DNA of 64,000 nucleotides from Candidatus Trichofilum aggregatum (GCA_016716885.1 JADJUV010000173.1:1-64000); one strand, 5' to 3'. Numbered from the stretch's first letter, positions 15,764 to 25,327 are shown. Notes: a model not told the origin generated them from the sequence alone. A program made the numbers and translations.

Positions 15764-17782
15764 ATGGAACATTTGACTTTCTTACCTGCCCCACCGATTT
15801 ATCTTGATTTTGGGCGTGACGTGGTGAATGATCTCGCGGCCGCGGAGAAACACGAGTGGCTTATCACCAATGGCATCGGCGGCTACGCCAGCGGCACCAT
15901 CGCTGGCTCATTGGGCCGTTGTTACCACGGTCTGCTCATCGCCGCCCTTCAGCCGCCTCTGGGGCGCACCCTGCTCGTCACCAAACTCGATGATACCGTG
16001 CGCCTGGGCGAGAAGCGTTTTCGTTTGTTTGCCAACCGCTGGTCGGCTGAGAACGTGGAGCCGCACGGCTACCTGCACCTGGATCGGTTTCATCTGGAAG
16101 GCACAACCCCCGTCTGGACATATGCGCTGGGTGATGGTTTGTTGGTCAAGCGTATCTGGATGCAGCCGGGAGCCAATACCACTTATATTCGTTATGATTA
16201 CACCAGAGGCACGCGGCCGCTAACCATTAACCTGAAAGCCATCGTTAATTACCGGGATCATCATGGGCGCACCCGTGAAGGGGCCTGGCAAATGGATGTG
16301 CAGCCGGTCGCGCAGGGTCTGGGTATGCACACCAATCAGGAAGGAGCGACCTCGTTTTATGTTTTGAGCCGGGACGCGGCCGCGAACCCTCGTTCCGTCT
16401 GGTACAAAGATTATTATCTGCGCACGGAAAATTATCGTGGCCTGGCCGACCAGGAAGACCACCTCTACGCCGGATTGTTTCGGGCAACCCTGCAACCGGG
16501 GAATAGCCTGACGATGGTGGTGACAACGGACGCGGCCGCGAACCTGGACGGGCAATCTGCCTATCAAGAACGCCTCGCCTACGAATCCACCCTGCTCAAC
16601 CTCGCCTCGCCCCCCTCTCGCCCCCTGGCCCCTTCCATCTTCACCTCCTTGCACCTGGCCGCCGACCAGTTCATCGTGCGCCGCACCACCCCCTCTGACC
16701 CCGATGGGCGCACGGTCATTGCCGGTTATCACTGGTTTAGCGATTGGGGGCGTGACACCATGATCGCCCTGCCTGGTCTCACCTTAACCACAAGCCGCCC
16801 GGATGTGGCTCGTTCTATCCTGCGCACGTTCGCCCGTTTTGTGGATCAGGGCATGATTCCCAACCGTTTCCCGGATGCTGGCGAAACCCCGGAATACAAC
16901 ACCGTAGATGCCACCTTGTGGTATTTGGAAGCCATCCGTGCTTACCACACGACCACCGGCGATGATGACCTTCTGCGCGAATTGTTTCCCATTTTGCAGG
17001 ATATTATCGGCTGGCATCAGAAAGGCACACGCTACCAGATTCACCAGGACCCACAAGATGGTCTGCTGTATGCGGGTGAGCCGGGGGTACAACTGACATG
17101 GATGGATGCGAAGGTGGATGATTGGGTAGTGACGCCACGTATCGGCAAACCAGTGGAGATCAACGCCCTCTGGTACAACGCCTTACGCCTCATGGCTGAT
17201 TTTGCTACCCACCTGGGCCAACCGGCTGAGGTTTACCAGCAGATGGCCGATCAGGTTCAGACCAGTTTTGGCCGTTTCTGGTATGACGAAGGCTGTTACT
17301 GCTACGATGTGCTGGATGGCCCTCATGGTGATGACGCTTCTTTGCGGCCCAATCAACTGTTGGCTGTCTCTCTGCCCCATAACCCGCTGTCCCCGGAACG
17401 ACAAAAGCAGGTGGTGGCGATATGCGGCCGCGAACTGCTCACCCCCCATGGACTCCGTAGCCTCTCCCCAGACCACCCCGATTACAAAGGTATTTATGGC
17501 GGGGATCGGTATACGCGAGATGGCGCTTACCACCAGGGAACCGTGTGGGGATGGCTGATTGGCCCCTTTGTCACGGCCCATTATCGGGTCTACCAGGATG
17601 CGGAAATGGCCCGTTCTTTCTTGCTTCCCTTGCTGCGTCATTTGCGCGATCATGGCGTGGGTAGCCTGAGCGAAATTTTTGACGGGGATCCCCCCTTCAC
17701 CCCACGGGGTTGCATCGCCCAGGCCTGGAGCGTGGCCGAACTGCTCCGCTGTTGGGCGTTGCTCTCACCCTCTGAAGAATAA
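15764..17782 (+). CDS. Glycogen debranching enzyme (amylo-alpha-1,6-glucosidase, archaeal type)
   Basis: It hydrolyses alpha-1,6 branches left in glycogen. 672 residues: an N-terminal GDE_N domain (about 1-270, with WLITNGIGGYASGTIAGS and RCYHGLLIAA) and a C-terminal (alpha/alpha)6-barrel (about 290-670) with GYHWFSDWGRDTMIALPG and YTRDGAYHQGTVWGWLIGP. The length and motifs match the GH133 archaeal-type family. It follows the CBM48 gene and its terminator, so it should have its own promoter within about 30 bp or depend on read-through. It belongs to glycogen metabolism. Confidence 0.95.
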   Translation: MEHLTFLPAPPIYLDFGRDVVNDLAAAEKHEWLITNGIGGYASGTIAGSLGRCYHGLLIAALQPPLGRTLLVTKLDDTVRLGEKRFRLFANRWSAENVEPHGYLHLDRFHLEGTTPVWTYALGDGLLVKRIWMQPGANTTYIRYDYTRGTRPLTINLKAIVNYRDHHGRTREGAWQMDVQPVAQGLGMHTNQEGATSFYVLSRDAAANPRSVWYKDYYLRTENYRGLADQEDHLYAGLFRATLQPGNSLTMVVTTDAAANLDGQSAYQERLAYESTLLNLASPPSRPLAPSIFTSLHLAADQFIVRRTTPSDPDGRTVIAGYHWFSDWGRDTMIALPGLTLTTSRPDVARSILRTFARFVDQGMIPNRFPDAGETPEYNTVDATLWYLEAIRAYHTTTGDDDLLRELFPILQDIIGWHQKGTRYQIHQDPQDGLLYAGEPGVQLTWMDAKVDDWVVTPRIGKPVEINALWYNALRLMADFATHLGQPAEVYQQMADQVQTSFGRFWYDEGCYCYDVLDGPHGDDASLRPNQLLAVSLPHNPLSPERQKQVVAICGRELLTPHGLRSLSPDHPDYKGIYGGDRYTRDGAYHQGTVWGWLIGPFVTAHYRVYQDAEMARSFLLPLLRHLRDHGVGSLSEIFDGDPPFTPRGCIAQAWSVAELLRCWALLSPSEE

Positions 17783-17790
17783 AAAGAATA

Positions 17791-17873
17791 GCCCTCACCC
17801 CCGGCCCCTCTCCCGCTTCGGGAGAGGGGAGTTGGTTCCCTCTCCCTGGGGAGAGGGTTAGGGTGAGGGGTTT
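17791..17873. repeat. CT-rich hairpin repeat, family A
   Basis: A near-identical copy of the unit at 7073-7154, lying between the debranching enzyme and SUI1 genes. Confidence 0.82.
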
Positions 17874-17885
17874 TGTTGGTTACAT

Positions 17886-18242
17886 ATGTTTCCCAAGAAG
17901 CGAAATGTTGTCTACTCTACCGATTCGGCTGTGGCCAAACGGTGCGCCCGTTGTGGCAGTTACCCTTGCCGTTGTCCCCAGCCCAAGAGTTTGCCCCCGG
18001 CGGAGCAAGTAGCCCATTTGCACCGGGAGAAAAGCGGCCGCGGCGGTAAGTGGGTTGTGGTCATACGCAATTTGCAGCTAACCCCTGAAGATATGAAAAC
18101 ATTGGCTAAGAATCTCAAACAAGCCTGTGGCACGGGTGGTACAATCAAAGACGGGGCGATTGAGATTCAAGGGGATCAGCGGGAGGCGGTCGCGGCCGCG
18201 TTGCAAAAAGCGGGTTATAAAATTAAATTGGTGGGAGGTTAA
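17886..18242 (+). CDS. yciH: SUI1-family translation factor (YciH/eIF1-like)
   Basis: 118 residues. The C-terminal SUI1 domain (about 45-118) contains KWVVVIRNLQL, LKQACGTGGTIKDGAIEIQG and KAGYKIKLVGG, the typical eIF1/YciH fold. The N-terminus carries CARCGSYPCRC, a possible zinc-binding cluster seen in some bacterial members. YciH acts at the ribosome to influence start-site fidelity and initiation under stress. Its stop is two bases before the next GTG start, and its last codons hold the ribosome site of the S41 peptidase, so the two are coupled. Confidence 0.92.
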   Translation: MFPKKRNVVYSTDSAVAKRCARCGSYPCRCPQPKSLPPAEQVAHLHREKSGRGGKWVVVIRNLQLTPEDMKTLAKNLKQACGTGGTIKDGAIEIQGDQREAVAAALQKAGYKIKLVGG

Positions 18243-18244
18243 AC

Positions 18245-19693
18245 GTGTTACGTCGTCTGCTCTTTATATTGGTGGCTGTATTGTTGATGGGATTCGCGGC
18301 CGCGTGCCAGAGCGAACCCATCGTTGTGACCCGAATGGTTGAGGTGACCGCCGAAGTCACCACTATTTCCCAGGTCATCATCACCACAACCCCCGTTCCG
18401 CCTACCCATACAGCTATACCGCCCACCGAAACCGCCATCCCCGAACCCACGGCCACCAACACCCTTTCGCCTATCCGGGCTACCGCGGCCGCGCTGAATG
18501 CCCTCGTCAGTGTACCCACCAGCGCCGTCACCCCCGTGCCACCCGATGATTGGGTGGGTATCATTAACCAGGCGTGCACCATCGTGAGTGAGAACTACGT
18601 GCGTGACGATTTTAACGGCGCCGATTGGGATGCCGTATGTGCCGACTATGCCACCCAGGCGGAAACGGTTACCAGCCAAACAGAGTTGTGGGTCCTGCTT
18701 GAAGGGCTTATTGCTGAGTTAAATGACAACCACAGCCGCTTTGTCAGCGTAGCTGATTTTAATAATGAGTTTGATCTGCCGACCACCGGGGCAGGTATTC
18801 CCTGGCCTGGCATGACCATCAACCCGGCCCGCGAAGATGATCGCCTGCTTATCTGGTATGTCTGTGATGTAGGCCCAGCCGCCTCGGCCGGTCTGCAACG
18901 GGGTGATGTGATTTTAGCCATTGACGGGCAAACCTTTGCCCCTGACGAAGAGGGGTTTGATCGGGGGCCTATTTTTGAAGCCATGTATGGCAACGGCAAA
19001 ACTTCGGCCACCTTCACCGTTTTGCGTGGCCCGGATAACGAACCGGAAGATATAACCCTGAATTATGGCGGCGCGGCTGGCTGTGATGGCTGGCAATATG
19101 GCTTGCTCAGCGAAACACCCCGTATCGGCTACATCCGTGTGCCCGATTTCGGCGGTGCTTCTGACACCAATGTTTTGGATGCCATTGAGGCGATGGAAGA
19201 GGTTGCCCCCCTCGATGGCCTGGTGGTTGATGTGCGCCATAATCCCGGTGGGAACTCAGATCGTACCCTGGCCCTTTTCACTGAGGGCATCTTTGGCACA
19301 ACCGGGCCGCTCCGGGCGGGGGCGAACCGGCCCGTGTACCGCATCCCTGGCCCGGTCAAGTGGAACAGCACAACCCCGGTAGCGGTTCTCACCGATGGAG
19401 CCAGTCATAGTGCGGCGGAATATTTTGCCATTGTCATGCAGTTAAGCGGCCGCGCTATTATCGTCGGCTACAATACGGCTGGTAATACCGAGGGCATCAC
19501 CGGTTTCAATGTCGCCGATGGCTCCATCATCCGTCTGGCGGTACAAATCCTGGTCTTGCCCGATGGCAGTCTCATCGAAGACGTGGGTGTCACGCCTGAC
19601 ATTCTGGTGCCACTGGGCGAATGGGGTTTGCGCGATGTACCTGACAACCAACTCCAGGCGGCCTATGATGCGTTGTTGGCAGAGATCGAGTAA
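18245..19693 (+). CDS. S41-family peptidase, lipoprotein
   Basis: 482 residues beginning with GTG; GGGAGGT lies within the end of the upstream gene. A lipoprotein signal ends at Cys21 (GFAAAC), and a Thr/Pro-rich linker (about 45-95) follows. A PDZ-like region (VGPAASAGLQRGDVILAIDG, about 209-228) precedes the S41 protease core. The likely nucleophile is the Ser of DGASHSAAEYFA. The Ser-Lys dyad lysine seen in CtpA (GKGSVQ) is not present; the sequence reads NTAGNTEG, as in tricorn/IRBP-like members. It is predicted to act outside the membrane. The substrate is unknown. Confidence 0.9.
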   Translation: MLRRLLFILVAVLLMGFAAACQSEPIVVTRMVEVTAEVTTISQVIITTTPVPPTHTAIPPTETAIPEPTATNTLSPIRATAAALNALVSVPTSAVTPVPPDDWVGIINQACTIVSENYVRDDFNGADWDAVCADYATQAETVTSQTELWVLLEGLIAELNDNHSRFVSVADFNNEFDLPTTGAGIPWPGMTINPAREDDRLLIWYVCDVGPAASAGLQRGDVILAIDGQTFAPDEEGFDRGPIFEAMYGNGKTSATFTVLRGPDNEPEDITLNYGGAAGCDGWQYGLLSETPRIGYIRVPDFGGASDTNVLDAIEAMEEVAPLDGLVVDVRHNPGGNSDRTLALFTEGIFGTTGPLRAGANRPVYRIPGPVKWNSTTPVAVLTDGASHSAAEYFAIVMQLSGRAIIVGYNTAGNTEGITGFNVADGSIIRLAVQILVLPDGSLIEDVGVTPDILVPLGEWGLRDVPDNQLQAAYDALLAEIE

Positions 19694-19706
19694 CTCAGAA
19701 GTTCCT

Positions 19707-19805
19707 AACCTGGACAAGCCAGAAAAGATTTATCCACAGATGTCGCAGATGAACACAGATTGGTCTTTTCATCTGTGAATCTCTGTGTTCTCTGTGTAAC
19801 TGTTT
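19707..19805. repeat. CCTGGACAAGCCAGAAAAG word and CACAGAG array, family E
   Basis: ACCTGGACAAGCCAGAAAAG is followed by CACAGATG/CACAGATT words and TCTGTGTTCTCTGTG, which can fold back on each other. Related arrays are at 20395-20455, 27519-27624 and 52833-52944. Confidence 0.75.
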
Positions 19806-19859
19806 TCTCGCTGACTGTACAAGAAAGTAGGCTCGTCAGGCACTAAAGAGAGGCTAAAA

Positions 19860-20387
19860 ATGACTGAATCGCGGCCGCAAACCAAAACCGAACTCCTCGC
19901 TTTGATCCAGGCGGGCTGGGATGATCTCCACACCCGTCTGAGCCAGTTAAGCGAATCCCAACTGACCACGCCCAACCCATCCGACGGCTGGGCCATCAAA
20001 GATCACCTCACCCACCTGGCCGCCTGGGAAATAGGTATTGCCGCCTTGTTGCAACACGAATCCCGTTATCGGGCGATGGGATTGACCGAAGAAGCCGTTT
20101 TCCGCGGTGAAGTGGATTATGACAGCCTGAATGAGACCATTTTTCAACAGCATCAGGGCAAGAGCCTGGCTGAAGCTCAGGCTTATCTGCAAACGGCGCA
20201 TGAAGCGTTGTTGGCCGCCCTGGCTGAACTGAGCGATGACGATTTGCAACACACGTACTCTTTTTACCAGCCCCATGAACCGGGTCAGGATAGTGGCGAA
20301 TCAATCATCAGGTGGGTGGTCAACAATACTTACGGCCATTACGAAGAACATTGGCCCTGGATCGCGGCCGCGTTGCCAGCCCTATGA
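19860..20387 (+). CDS. DinB/ClbS-like four-helix bundle protein
   Basis: 175 residues, all-helical, of the DinB/DfsB (DUF1706) type. Features are the N-terminal KTELLALIQAGWDDL, the helix GWAIKDHLTHLAAWE with metal-ligand-type histidines, and HYEEHWPWI near the C-terminus. Relatives include the colibactin self-resistance protein ClbS and thiol transferases; the exact role here cannot be assigned. Repeat arrays flank it on both sides, so it is probably a single-gene unit. Confidence 0.85.
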   Translation: MTESRPQTKTELLALIQAGWDDLHTRLSQLSESQLTTPNPSDGWAIKDHLTHLAAWEIGIAALLQHESRYRAMGLTEEAVFRGEVDYDSLNETIFQQHQGKSLAEAQAYLQTAHEALLAALAELSDDDLQHTYSFYQPHEPGQDSGESIIRWVVNNTYGHYEEHWPWIAAALPAL

Positions 20388-20394
20388 AAATAAT

Positions 20395-20455
20395 GAACCG
20401 CAGCGAACGCAGAGAAAAGAAAAATCTGTGCCACTCTGTGTCATCTGTGGATAAT
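20395..20455. repeat. Short-word array, family E
   Basis: ACCGCAGCGAACGCAGAGAA followed by CTGTGCCACTCTGTG words, with partial inverted symmetry. It fills the gap before rpe. Confidence 0.6.
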
Positions 20456-20468
20456 CCTTCGCTTACTT

Positions 20469-21140
20469 ATGTCAACTTCAATCATTGCTCCCTCTATTCT
20501 GGCCGCTGATTTCGCTCGTTTGGGTGAACAGGTGGAAGCAGCGTATCAAACGGGCTGCCGCCACATCCATGTAGACGTAATGGACGGTCATTTTGTGCCC
20601 AATATTTCCATTGGGCCATTGGTGGTGCGGGCGTTGCGGCCGCGTGCCCGCCACTATTCCGCCACCCTCGATGTCCACCTGATGATCAGCCAGCCCGACC
20701 GCTACCTGGCCGATTTTGCTGAGGCCGGGGCCAACATCCTGACCGTGCATGTCGAGACCTGCCCCCATCTGCACCGCACCATCCAGGCCATCCGCGAGTT
20801 GGGCGTTAAACCCGGCGTAGCCCTCAATCCAGCCACGCCCCTGTCTACGCTAGAAGAAATTTTGCCCTTGGTAGACTTGGTTCTGATCATGTCGGTGAAC
20901 CCAGGTTTTGGCGGGCAAACGTACATCCCCAGCAGCACGGCCAAAATTCGCCGCCTGCGCCAGATGTTAGACACCAGCGGTTCGTCGGCTATGTTGCAGG
21001 TGGATGGTGGGATCAACGAGGCGACGATTACGGAGGTCGCGGCCGCGGGAGCGACCGTGTTTGTTGCCGGTAGTGCTGTGTTCAACCAGCACCATTCGGT
21101 GGCCGAAAACATAGCCCGGCTGAATGAGCTTATCAGGTAA
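20469..21140 (+). CDS. rpe: Ribulose-phosphate 3-epimerase
   Basis: It interconverts ribulose-5-phosphate and xylulose-5-phosphate in the pentose phosphate pathway. 223 residues, TIM barrel. Signatures are APSILAADFARLG, the metal and catalytic motif HVDVMDGHFVPNI, LMSVNPGFGGQ-like IMSVNPGFGGQTYI, and the phosphate-binding VDGGINEATI and FVAGSAVF. The stop is 12 bp before the P450 start and that gap carries a GCGGCCGC copy, so the two may be co-transcribed. Confidence 0.96.
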   Translation: MSTSIIAPSILAADFARLGEQVEAAYQTGCRHIHVDVMDGHFVPNISIGPLVVRALRPRARHYSATLDVHLMISQPDRYLADFAEAGANILTVHVETCPHLHRTIQAIRELGVKPGVALNPATPLSTLEEILPLVDLVLIMSVNPGFGGQTYIPSSTAKIRRLRQMLDTSGSSAMLQVDGGINEATITEVAAAGATVFVAGSAVFNQHHSVAENIARLNELIR

Positions 21141-21152
21141 CGCGGCCGCACC

Positions 21153-22484
21153 ATGTCCCATTCCCCCTCACCAACTAAGCCGCTCCCCTTCGCTGATGGG
21201 CCGACCGGGCTGAAGGTCTTGCAGGCCTTCAGCCAGGAACGCTCCCCATTATCCGCCCTAAGAGTCATGAACCAGGTGGTTGGCGACTCTTTTCGCATCA
21301 CCTTACCCCTGTTTAACCCGGCGGTGCTAATTGGCCCGGAGAACAACCGGCACATGCTGGTCAGCGGCCGCGATGATTTCCTCTGGCGCACCGAAAATGA
21401 TCCGGTGACCCGGCTACTACGGCATGGACTCCTGGTGGAAGATGGAGCCAGCCATGATCATCTCCGTTCGGTGATGGACCCGGCTCTGCACCGGCGTGAG
21501 GTGGTGCGTCACCTTGACGCCTTCTGGCAAATTACTGATGCGCTCACCACCACCTGGCCGGATCGCGGCCGCGCCGATATGCTGGTTGAGATGCGTAAAC
21601 TGGCCCTGCTCATTCTGGTGAAAACACTCTTCGGGGCTGATTTCCAGCCTGATCTGGCCCGCTTGTGGCAACCCATCCTGAGCGCTATTCGTTACATCAG
21701 CCCTGGGTTATGGGTGCTGTGGCCCAACATACCCCGCCTCGGCTACGAGCATGATCTGGCGGTGCTGGATGCTTACTTGTATGACCTGATAGCTCAGCAA
21801 CGGGCGAAGGGTGGGGGGGATGATTTGTTGGCCCGGCTCGCGGCCGCGCCCGGGTTTGACGATCACCTCATCCGTGACCAACTCCTGACCATGCTCATTG
21901 CCGGGCACGACACCAGCACCGCTCTGCTGGCCTGGGTGCTGCACCTATTGGGCCAACATCCGGCGGTGCTGGCACAAGTCCAGGCCGAGGTGGATACGGT
22001 ATTGGGTACGCGGCCGCCGACCCTGGAACATCTGGATCAGTTGCCCCAATTGGATCAGGTCATCAAAGAGACCTTGCGCCTTTACCCACCCATCCACATG
22101 GGCAACCGGCAGGCCAACGGTGATATTGCTGTGCGCGGTTACGAAATCCCTGGCGGAACCCGCGTCATGATGTCCATCTATCTCTCCCATCGCCATCCCC
22201 ACCATTGGACCAAACCAGACGAATTCCACCCGGAGCGGTTTGCCCACGATAACAAAGAAAAAGTGCCCCCTTTCACCTACCTGCCTTTTGGTGGCGGGCC
22301 GCGTAATTGCATCGGCGCTGCCTTTGCCCAGATGGAAGCCAAAGTGGTATTGGCCCGACTCCTGCAAACCTTCACCTTCAGCCCGGAGAAGCGCCGTGTT
22401 CATGCCCACATGGGAGCGACCCTGGAGCCGCATCCGGGGGTGTGGCTGGCCTACCAGCGGCGCGAGAAGAGGCGTCGTTATTAG
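21153..22484 (+). CDS. Cytochrome P450
   Basis: 443 residues, soluble bacterial-type P450. The I-helix is AGHDTSTALLAW (about 249-260), the ExxR motif is KETLRLYPP and the heme-binding loop is FGGGPRNCIGAAFAQMEAK, with Cys as axial ligand. The N-terminal part includes HDHLRSVMDPAL, typical of the C-helix. Substrate is unknown; resemblance to CYP families that hydroxylate fatty acids or carotenoids is general. No ferredoxin or reductase gene is adjacent. Confidence 0.95.
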   Translation: MSHSPSPTKPLPFADGPTGLKVLQAFSQERSPLSALRVMNQVVGDSFRITLPLFNPAVLIGPENNRHMLVSGRDDFLWRTENDPVTRLLRHGLLVEDGASHDHLRSVMDPALHRREVVRHLDAFWQITDALTTTWPDRGRADMLVEMRKLALLILVKTLFGADFQPDLARLWQPILSAIRYISPGLWVLWPNIPRLGYEHDLAVLDAYLYDLIAQQRAKGGGDDLLARLAAAPGFDDHLIRDQLLTMLIAGHDTSTALLAWVLHLLGQHPAVLAQVQAEVDTVLGTRPPTLEHLDQLPQLDQVIKETLRLYPPIHMGNRQANGDIAVRGYEIPGGTRVMMSIYLSHRHPHHWTKPDEFHPERFAHDNKEKVPPFTYLPFGGGPRNCIGAAFAQMEAKVVLARLLQTFTFSPEKRRVHAHMGATLEPHPGVWLAYQRREKRRRY

Positions 22485-22513
22485 GGTCATCGCTTATTCG
22501 TACAGCAATTTAC

Positions 22514-22830
22514 CCATGGGTGTGTTTCATTTCGGTTGAGAGGAAGAAAATAATTAATTGGTGAATTGGTGAATTTGTGAATTGTTGAATGATTAACGAG
22601 AAAAAGCGTCTGCCATCTCATTAACCAGTCAACAGTTCAACGCAACCGTTCAGTCCAGAGACAATGTGATGCATTTCCAATGACATCAACGGATTAGGAA
22701 AGGAGCGGATTAAGAGCTACCTCTGGAAAATCCGTTTATTTCCTAATCCGTTGATGTAAACCATCTGAACGGTTACAGTTCAACAATTAATTATTCAACC
22801 CAGTTGAAACACACCCTATACCCATACACT
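22514..22830. repeat. Nested inverted-repeat element with GTGTGTTTCA termini (MITE-like)
   Basis: The 353-bp gap after the P450 gene is bounded by ATGGGTGTGTTTCATTTCGG (22516) and the inverted TTGAAACACACCC (22804). Inside are a perfect 18-bp inverted repeat CATCAACGGATTAGGAAA (22684-22701 and 22739-22756), ACCGTTCAG/CTGAACGGT arms, and GTGAATTG words. The terminal word TGTTTCATTTCGGTTGAAC returns near 44449 and, inverted, at 57826. No ORF of note is present. Confidence 0.6.
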
Positions 22831-22837
22831 TTCTTTT

Positions 22838-23640
22838 ATGAACGGTTCAATCCTTGCTCCTTTTTCCACCCGCCCTCTGGCCCGCCCGGCGATTGTTTTG
22901 GTTGGGTTGTGGGTGTTGTGTATGATTTTGTGCCGATTGCCAACTGGGTATGGGGCGCGGCCGCGTTGCGCCTCCTGCTTATTACCAGTGTCATGTTGCA
23001 GGCGGGGGCCGTTTTGGCCGTCCTACTCCCGACCTGGGGGTGGCGGTATACCCTGGGTGTGAGTTTGGTCGTTTTCTCCCTCACCTTCAGCGTTGAATAT
23101 CTGGGTTCCCACACCGGTTGGCCTTTTGGCGGCTACAGCTACACCAACCTGCTCCAACCCCAATTGGGCGGTGTGCCCTTACTCATTCCCGTGGCTTGGC
23201 TGATGATGCTCCCCTGCACCTGGGCCGTGGCGCACCGTTTACGTGCCTCGCGCTGGCAATTTGCGCTGATGAGTGGCCTGGCCCTTACCGCCTGGGACCT
23301 GTTTCTCGACCCGCAGATGGTCAACTGGAATCTGTGGCAATGGCATGAGCCGAGCGGCTACTTTGGTATACCCTGGCAAAATTATGTGGGCTGGTTTGTT
23401 ACCGGAACGCTACTTACCTGGCTCATTCAGCCTCGGCGTGTACCGGTGCGGCCGCTGTTGATCATCTACGCCATCACCTGGTTTTTGGAAACCTTTGGCC
23501 TGGCATTTTTCTGGGGGCTGGTTGGCCCGGCCATCGTGGGGGGTATCGTGATGGGTGGGTGCATGGTTTGGGGCTGGCAATCCTGGGGCCGTGGGAGGAA
23601 GGGTGGGGGGTCTATCCAAGACCCATTTTTGCCAGTATAA
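22838..23640 (+). pseudogene. CruF-like carotenoid biosynthesis membrane protein (DUF422), single frameshift
   Basis: A multi-helix membrane protein of about 267 residues. Family marks are EYLGSHTGWPFGGYSYTN, DLFLDPQMVNWNLW and GYFGIPWQNYVGW, as in DUF422 carotenoid hydratases (CruF). The natural N-terminus (ATG 22838, MNGSILAPFSTRPLARPAIV...) is in another frame from the rest. Joining the frames in the TTTT run at about 22927-22930 gives WVLCMIFVPIANWVW, a smooth membrane helix, so one T appears to be missing. The only in-frame start for the 3' part is a TTG at 22804 with no ribosome site. It could be a sequencing error or a real lesion. Confidence 0.8.
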
Positions 23641-23759
23641 TTCCCGGCTGATTCGGTACAAAGGCTTGGTTTGAAACGGGGAAATCACCTCAATATTAAT
23701 TGGGGCGATTTGTGAGCCTACTGCCAACACGAAAGATTTTGACTTTGAGGAGAGATACT

Positions 23760-24764
23760 GTGAATTCTCGTAAACATTTGCCCGTTTGGGCTTTCGTTTT
23801 TTTGGCTGGTTTGTTGGTGTTAATGGTTGAAGCCATGAGCCAGGTCAATACCAACTTTGTCGTTTTGGGGCGCGAGATCGATCTACCCTCTGATGCTACC
23901 AGCGAAGCCACCGTGTCATCAGATTCGGTCAGCCCAACGCCAACCATTCCTTACATCATCCATGTGGTGCAGCCGGGTGACACGACGTACACGATTGCTT
24001 TGCAATATGGTGTAACCATCATTGAGATTGCCGAAGCCAATAACCTGGAAAATTATCGGGTGGTGCGGGTAGGTAAATCGCTGATTATTCCGGGCATTGA
24101 GGGAACGGCTACACCGACGCAGGAATTTGTCGCGGCCGCGACGACCCCCGGTTCCGGTACACCGATCCCCCCCGCACCAGCCGGGGCCAACCTTTTCCCC
24201 AACCCCTCCTTTGAAGGGGATATCTATGACCATAATGGCATTCAGGAGCTACAGGTTCCGCAAGGCTGGTTCATCTATGTAGATGAAGGCCCCAACACCC
24301 TTAATCCTGGTTCTGGCGGCAACTTTTTCCGGCCCGAAAGCCGGATATTCGCCGATGCCAACCTCCCGGCCCACGAAATTCCGTTGTTCCTCTGGGACGG
24401 AACGCACGGCATCAAAGTATTCAAAGGGGGTGCGCCCACCCATTTTGGTCTCTTCACTGATGTCTATCTGCAACCAGGAACCTATCGGGCCACCTTCCGC
24501 TTCTTCGCCGATGCGGTTCTGGCCTACGACGGCGGTACCAAAATTTGGGCGACGGATCCCCTCTCGGCTGAGTATCGCATTATTCACGGCACGGGTGGTA
24601 CAGCCTGGACACCCGCCACTATCGGTCAGAAAAATACGGTTACCTATACCATCACGGTTGCCCGTGCTGGAGCGGTGCGGCTGGGAGTTGGTTTCCGCAA
24701 CCGGTTTATTGAATCCAACAATGGCTGGATGATTGACGATTGGTCATTGGTTAAGGTCAATTAG
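23760..24764 (+). CDS. Membrane-anchored LysM protein
   Basis: 334 residues. GTG at 23760 is chosen because TTGAGGAGAGA precedes it. An N-terminal membrane segment (PVWAFVFLAGLLVLMVEAM) is followed by a Ser/Thr-rich linker and one LysM domain (about 58-102: HVVQPGDTTYTIALQYGVT, ending VGKSLIIPG). LysM binds peptidoglycan or chitin-like glycans. A beta-rich C-terminal domain (about 120-334) with NLFPNPSFEGD resembles carbohydrate-binding or jelly-roll modules that begin the same way. It is probably a cell-surface or wall-binding protein. Confidence 0.88.
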   Translation: MNSRKHLPVWAFVFLAGLLVLMVEAMSQVNTNFVVLGREIDLPSDATSEATVSSDSVSPTPTIPYIIHVVQPGDTTYTIALQYGVTIIEIAEANNLENYRVVRVGKSLIIPGIEGTATPTQEFVAAATTPGSGTPIPPAPAGANLFPNPSFEGDIYDHNGIQELQVPQGWFIYVDEGPNTLNPGSGGNFFRPESRIFADANLPAHEIPLFLWDGTHGIKVFKGGAPTHFGLFTDVYLQPGTYRATFRFFADAVLAYDGGTKIWATDPLSAEYRIIHGTGGTAWTPATIGQKNTVTYTITVARAGAVRLGVGFRNRFIESNNGWMIDDWSLVKVN

Positions 24765-24867
24765 AACGAGAATTAAATAACTGACAGGAGACCGGAAACG
24801 AGTATCTCGTCACGAAAGTCAGACTGGCGTTTTTATGACAAACCTAACCCTCGGTTTGTCGCCGGAA

Positions 24868-24977
24868 ACCCCCCTTAACCCCGCCCCCAGGGGCGGGGAC
24901 TTAGGGCGGGTTTTGCGGGCGAAAGCCCCGAAAACCGCGCTGGGCCCCTTCCCGCCGGGAAGGGGGTTAGGGGGATG
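24868..24977. repeat. GC-rich hairpin repeat, family B
   Basis: CCCCTTAACCCCGCCCCCAG / GGGGCGGGG, then GGGCCCCTTCCCGCCGGGAA / GGGGGTTAGGGGG. A second copy with the same arms is at 39124-39261. The 24765-25181 gap otherwise shows no gene apart from a TATGAT -10-like box near 25115. Confidence 0.75.
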
Positions 24978-25181
24978 GATCTTCCGACTCAATCTATGAA
25001 GGGCTTAGGTAAAGTGGGTCGAGTCTCTCGTCTCAGTTCCGTAGGTTATTTAATCCTTGATCCTTAGTAAAACTTAACCAATTCTCATTTTGGGGGTTGA
25101 CGCACCCATTACAGGTATGATAGACTGCCTCGCGCTGGCAAAAATAAACAGACCAGTATTTTGTTCGGAGTTAAGTGTGAA

Positions 25182-25265
25182 ATGGCAAATTTAATGACCA
25201 ACATCCACATCATCGGTTTTGCCCGTCCCCGTGGCGGGGCAACCGCAGTGTGCCTGGTGCATTAG
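25182..25265 (+). CDS. Possible 27-residue leader peptide or small RNA transcript
   Basis: A short ORF (starts MANLMTNIHIIGFARPRGG, ends CLVH) lies between a promoter-like TTGACG...TATGAT (25096-25120) and two terminators (25296 and 25378). GGAG is 11 bases before the ATG, which is weak. The unit may be a leader peptide, an independent small RNA, or neither. I do not recognise the peptide. Confidence 0.35.
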   Translation: MANLMTNIHIIGFARPRGGATAVCLVH

Positions 25266-25295
25266 AAACACGCCCTTCTAAAAATTCGTGTTCTC

Positions 25296-25327
25296 AAGCC
25301 ACAGGCACATCCGCCTGTGGCTTTTTT
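25296..25327 (+). terminator. Rho-independent terminator
   Basis: AAGCCACAGGC pairs with GCCTGTGGCTT across a 6-nt loop (ACATCC), followed by TTTTTG. It follows the 27-residue ORF. Confidence 0.85.
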
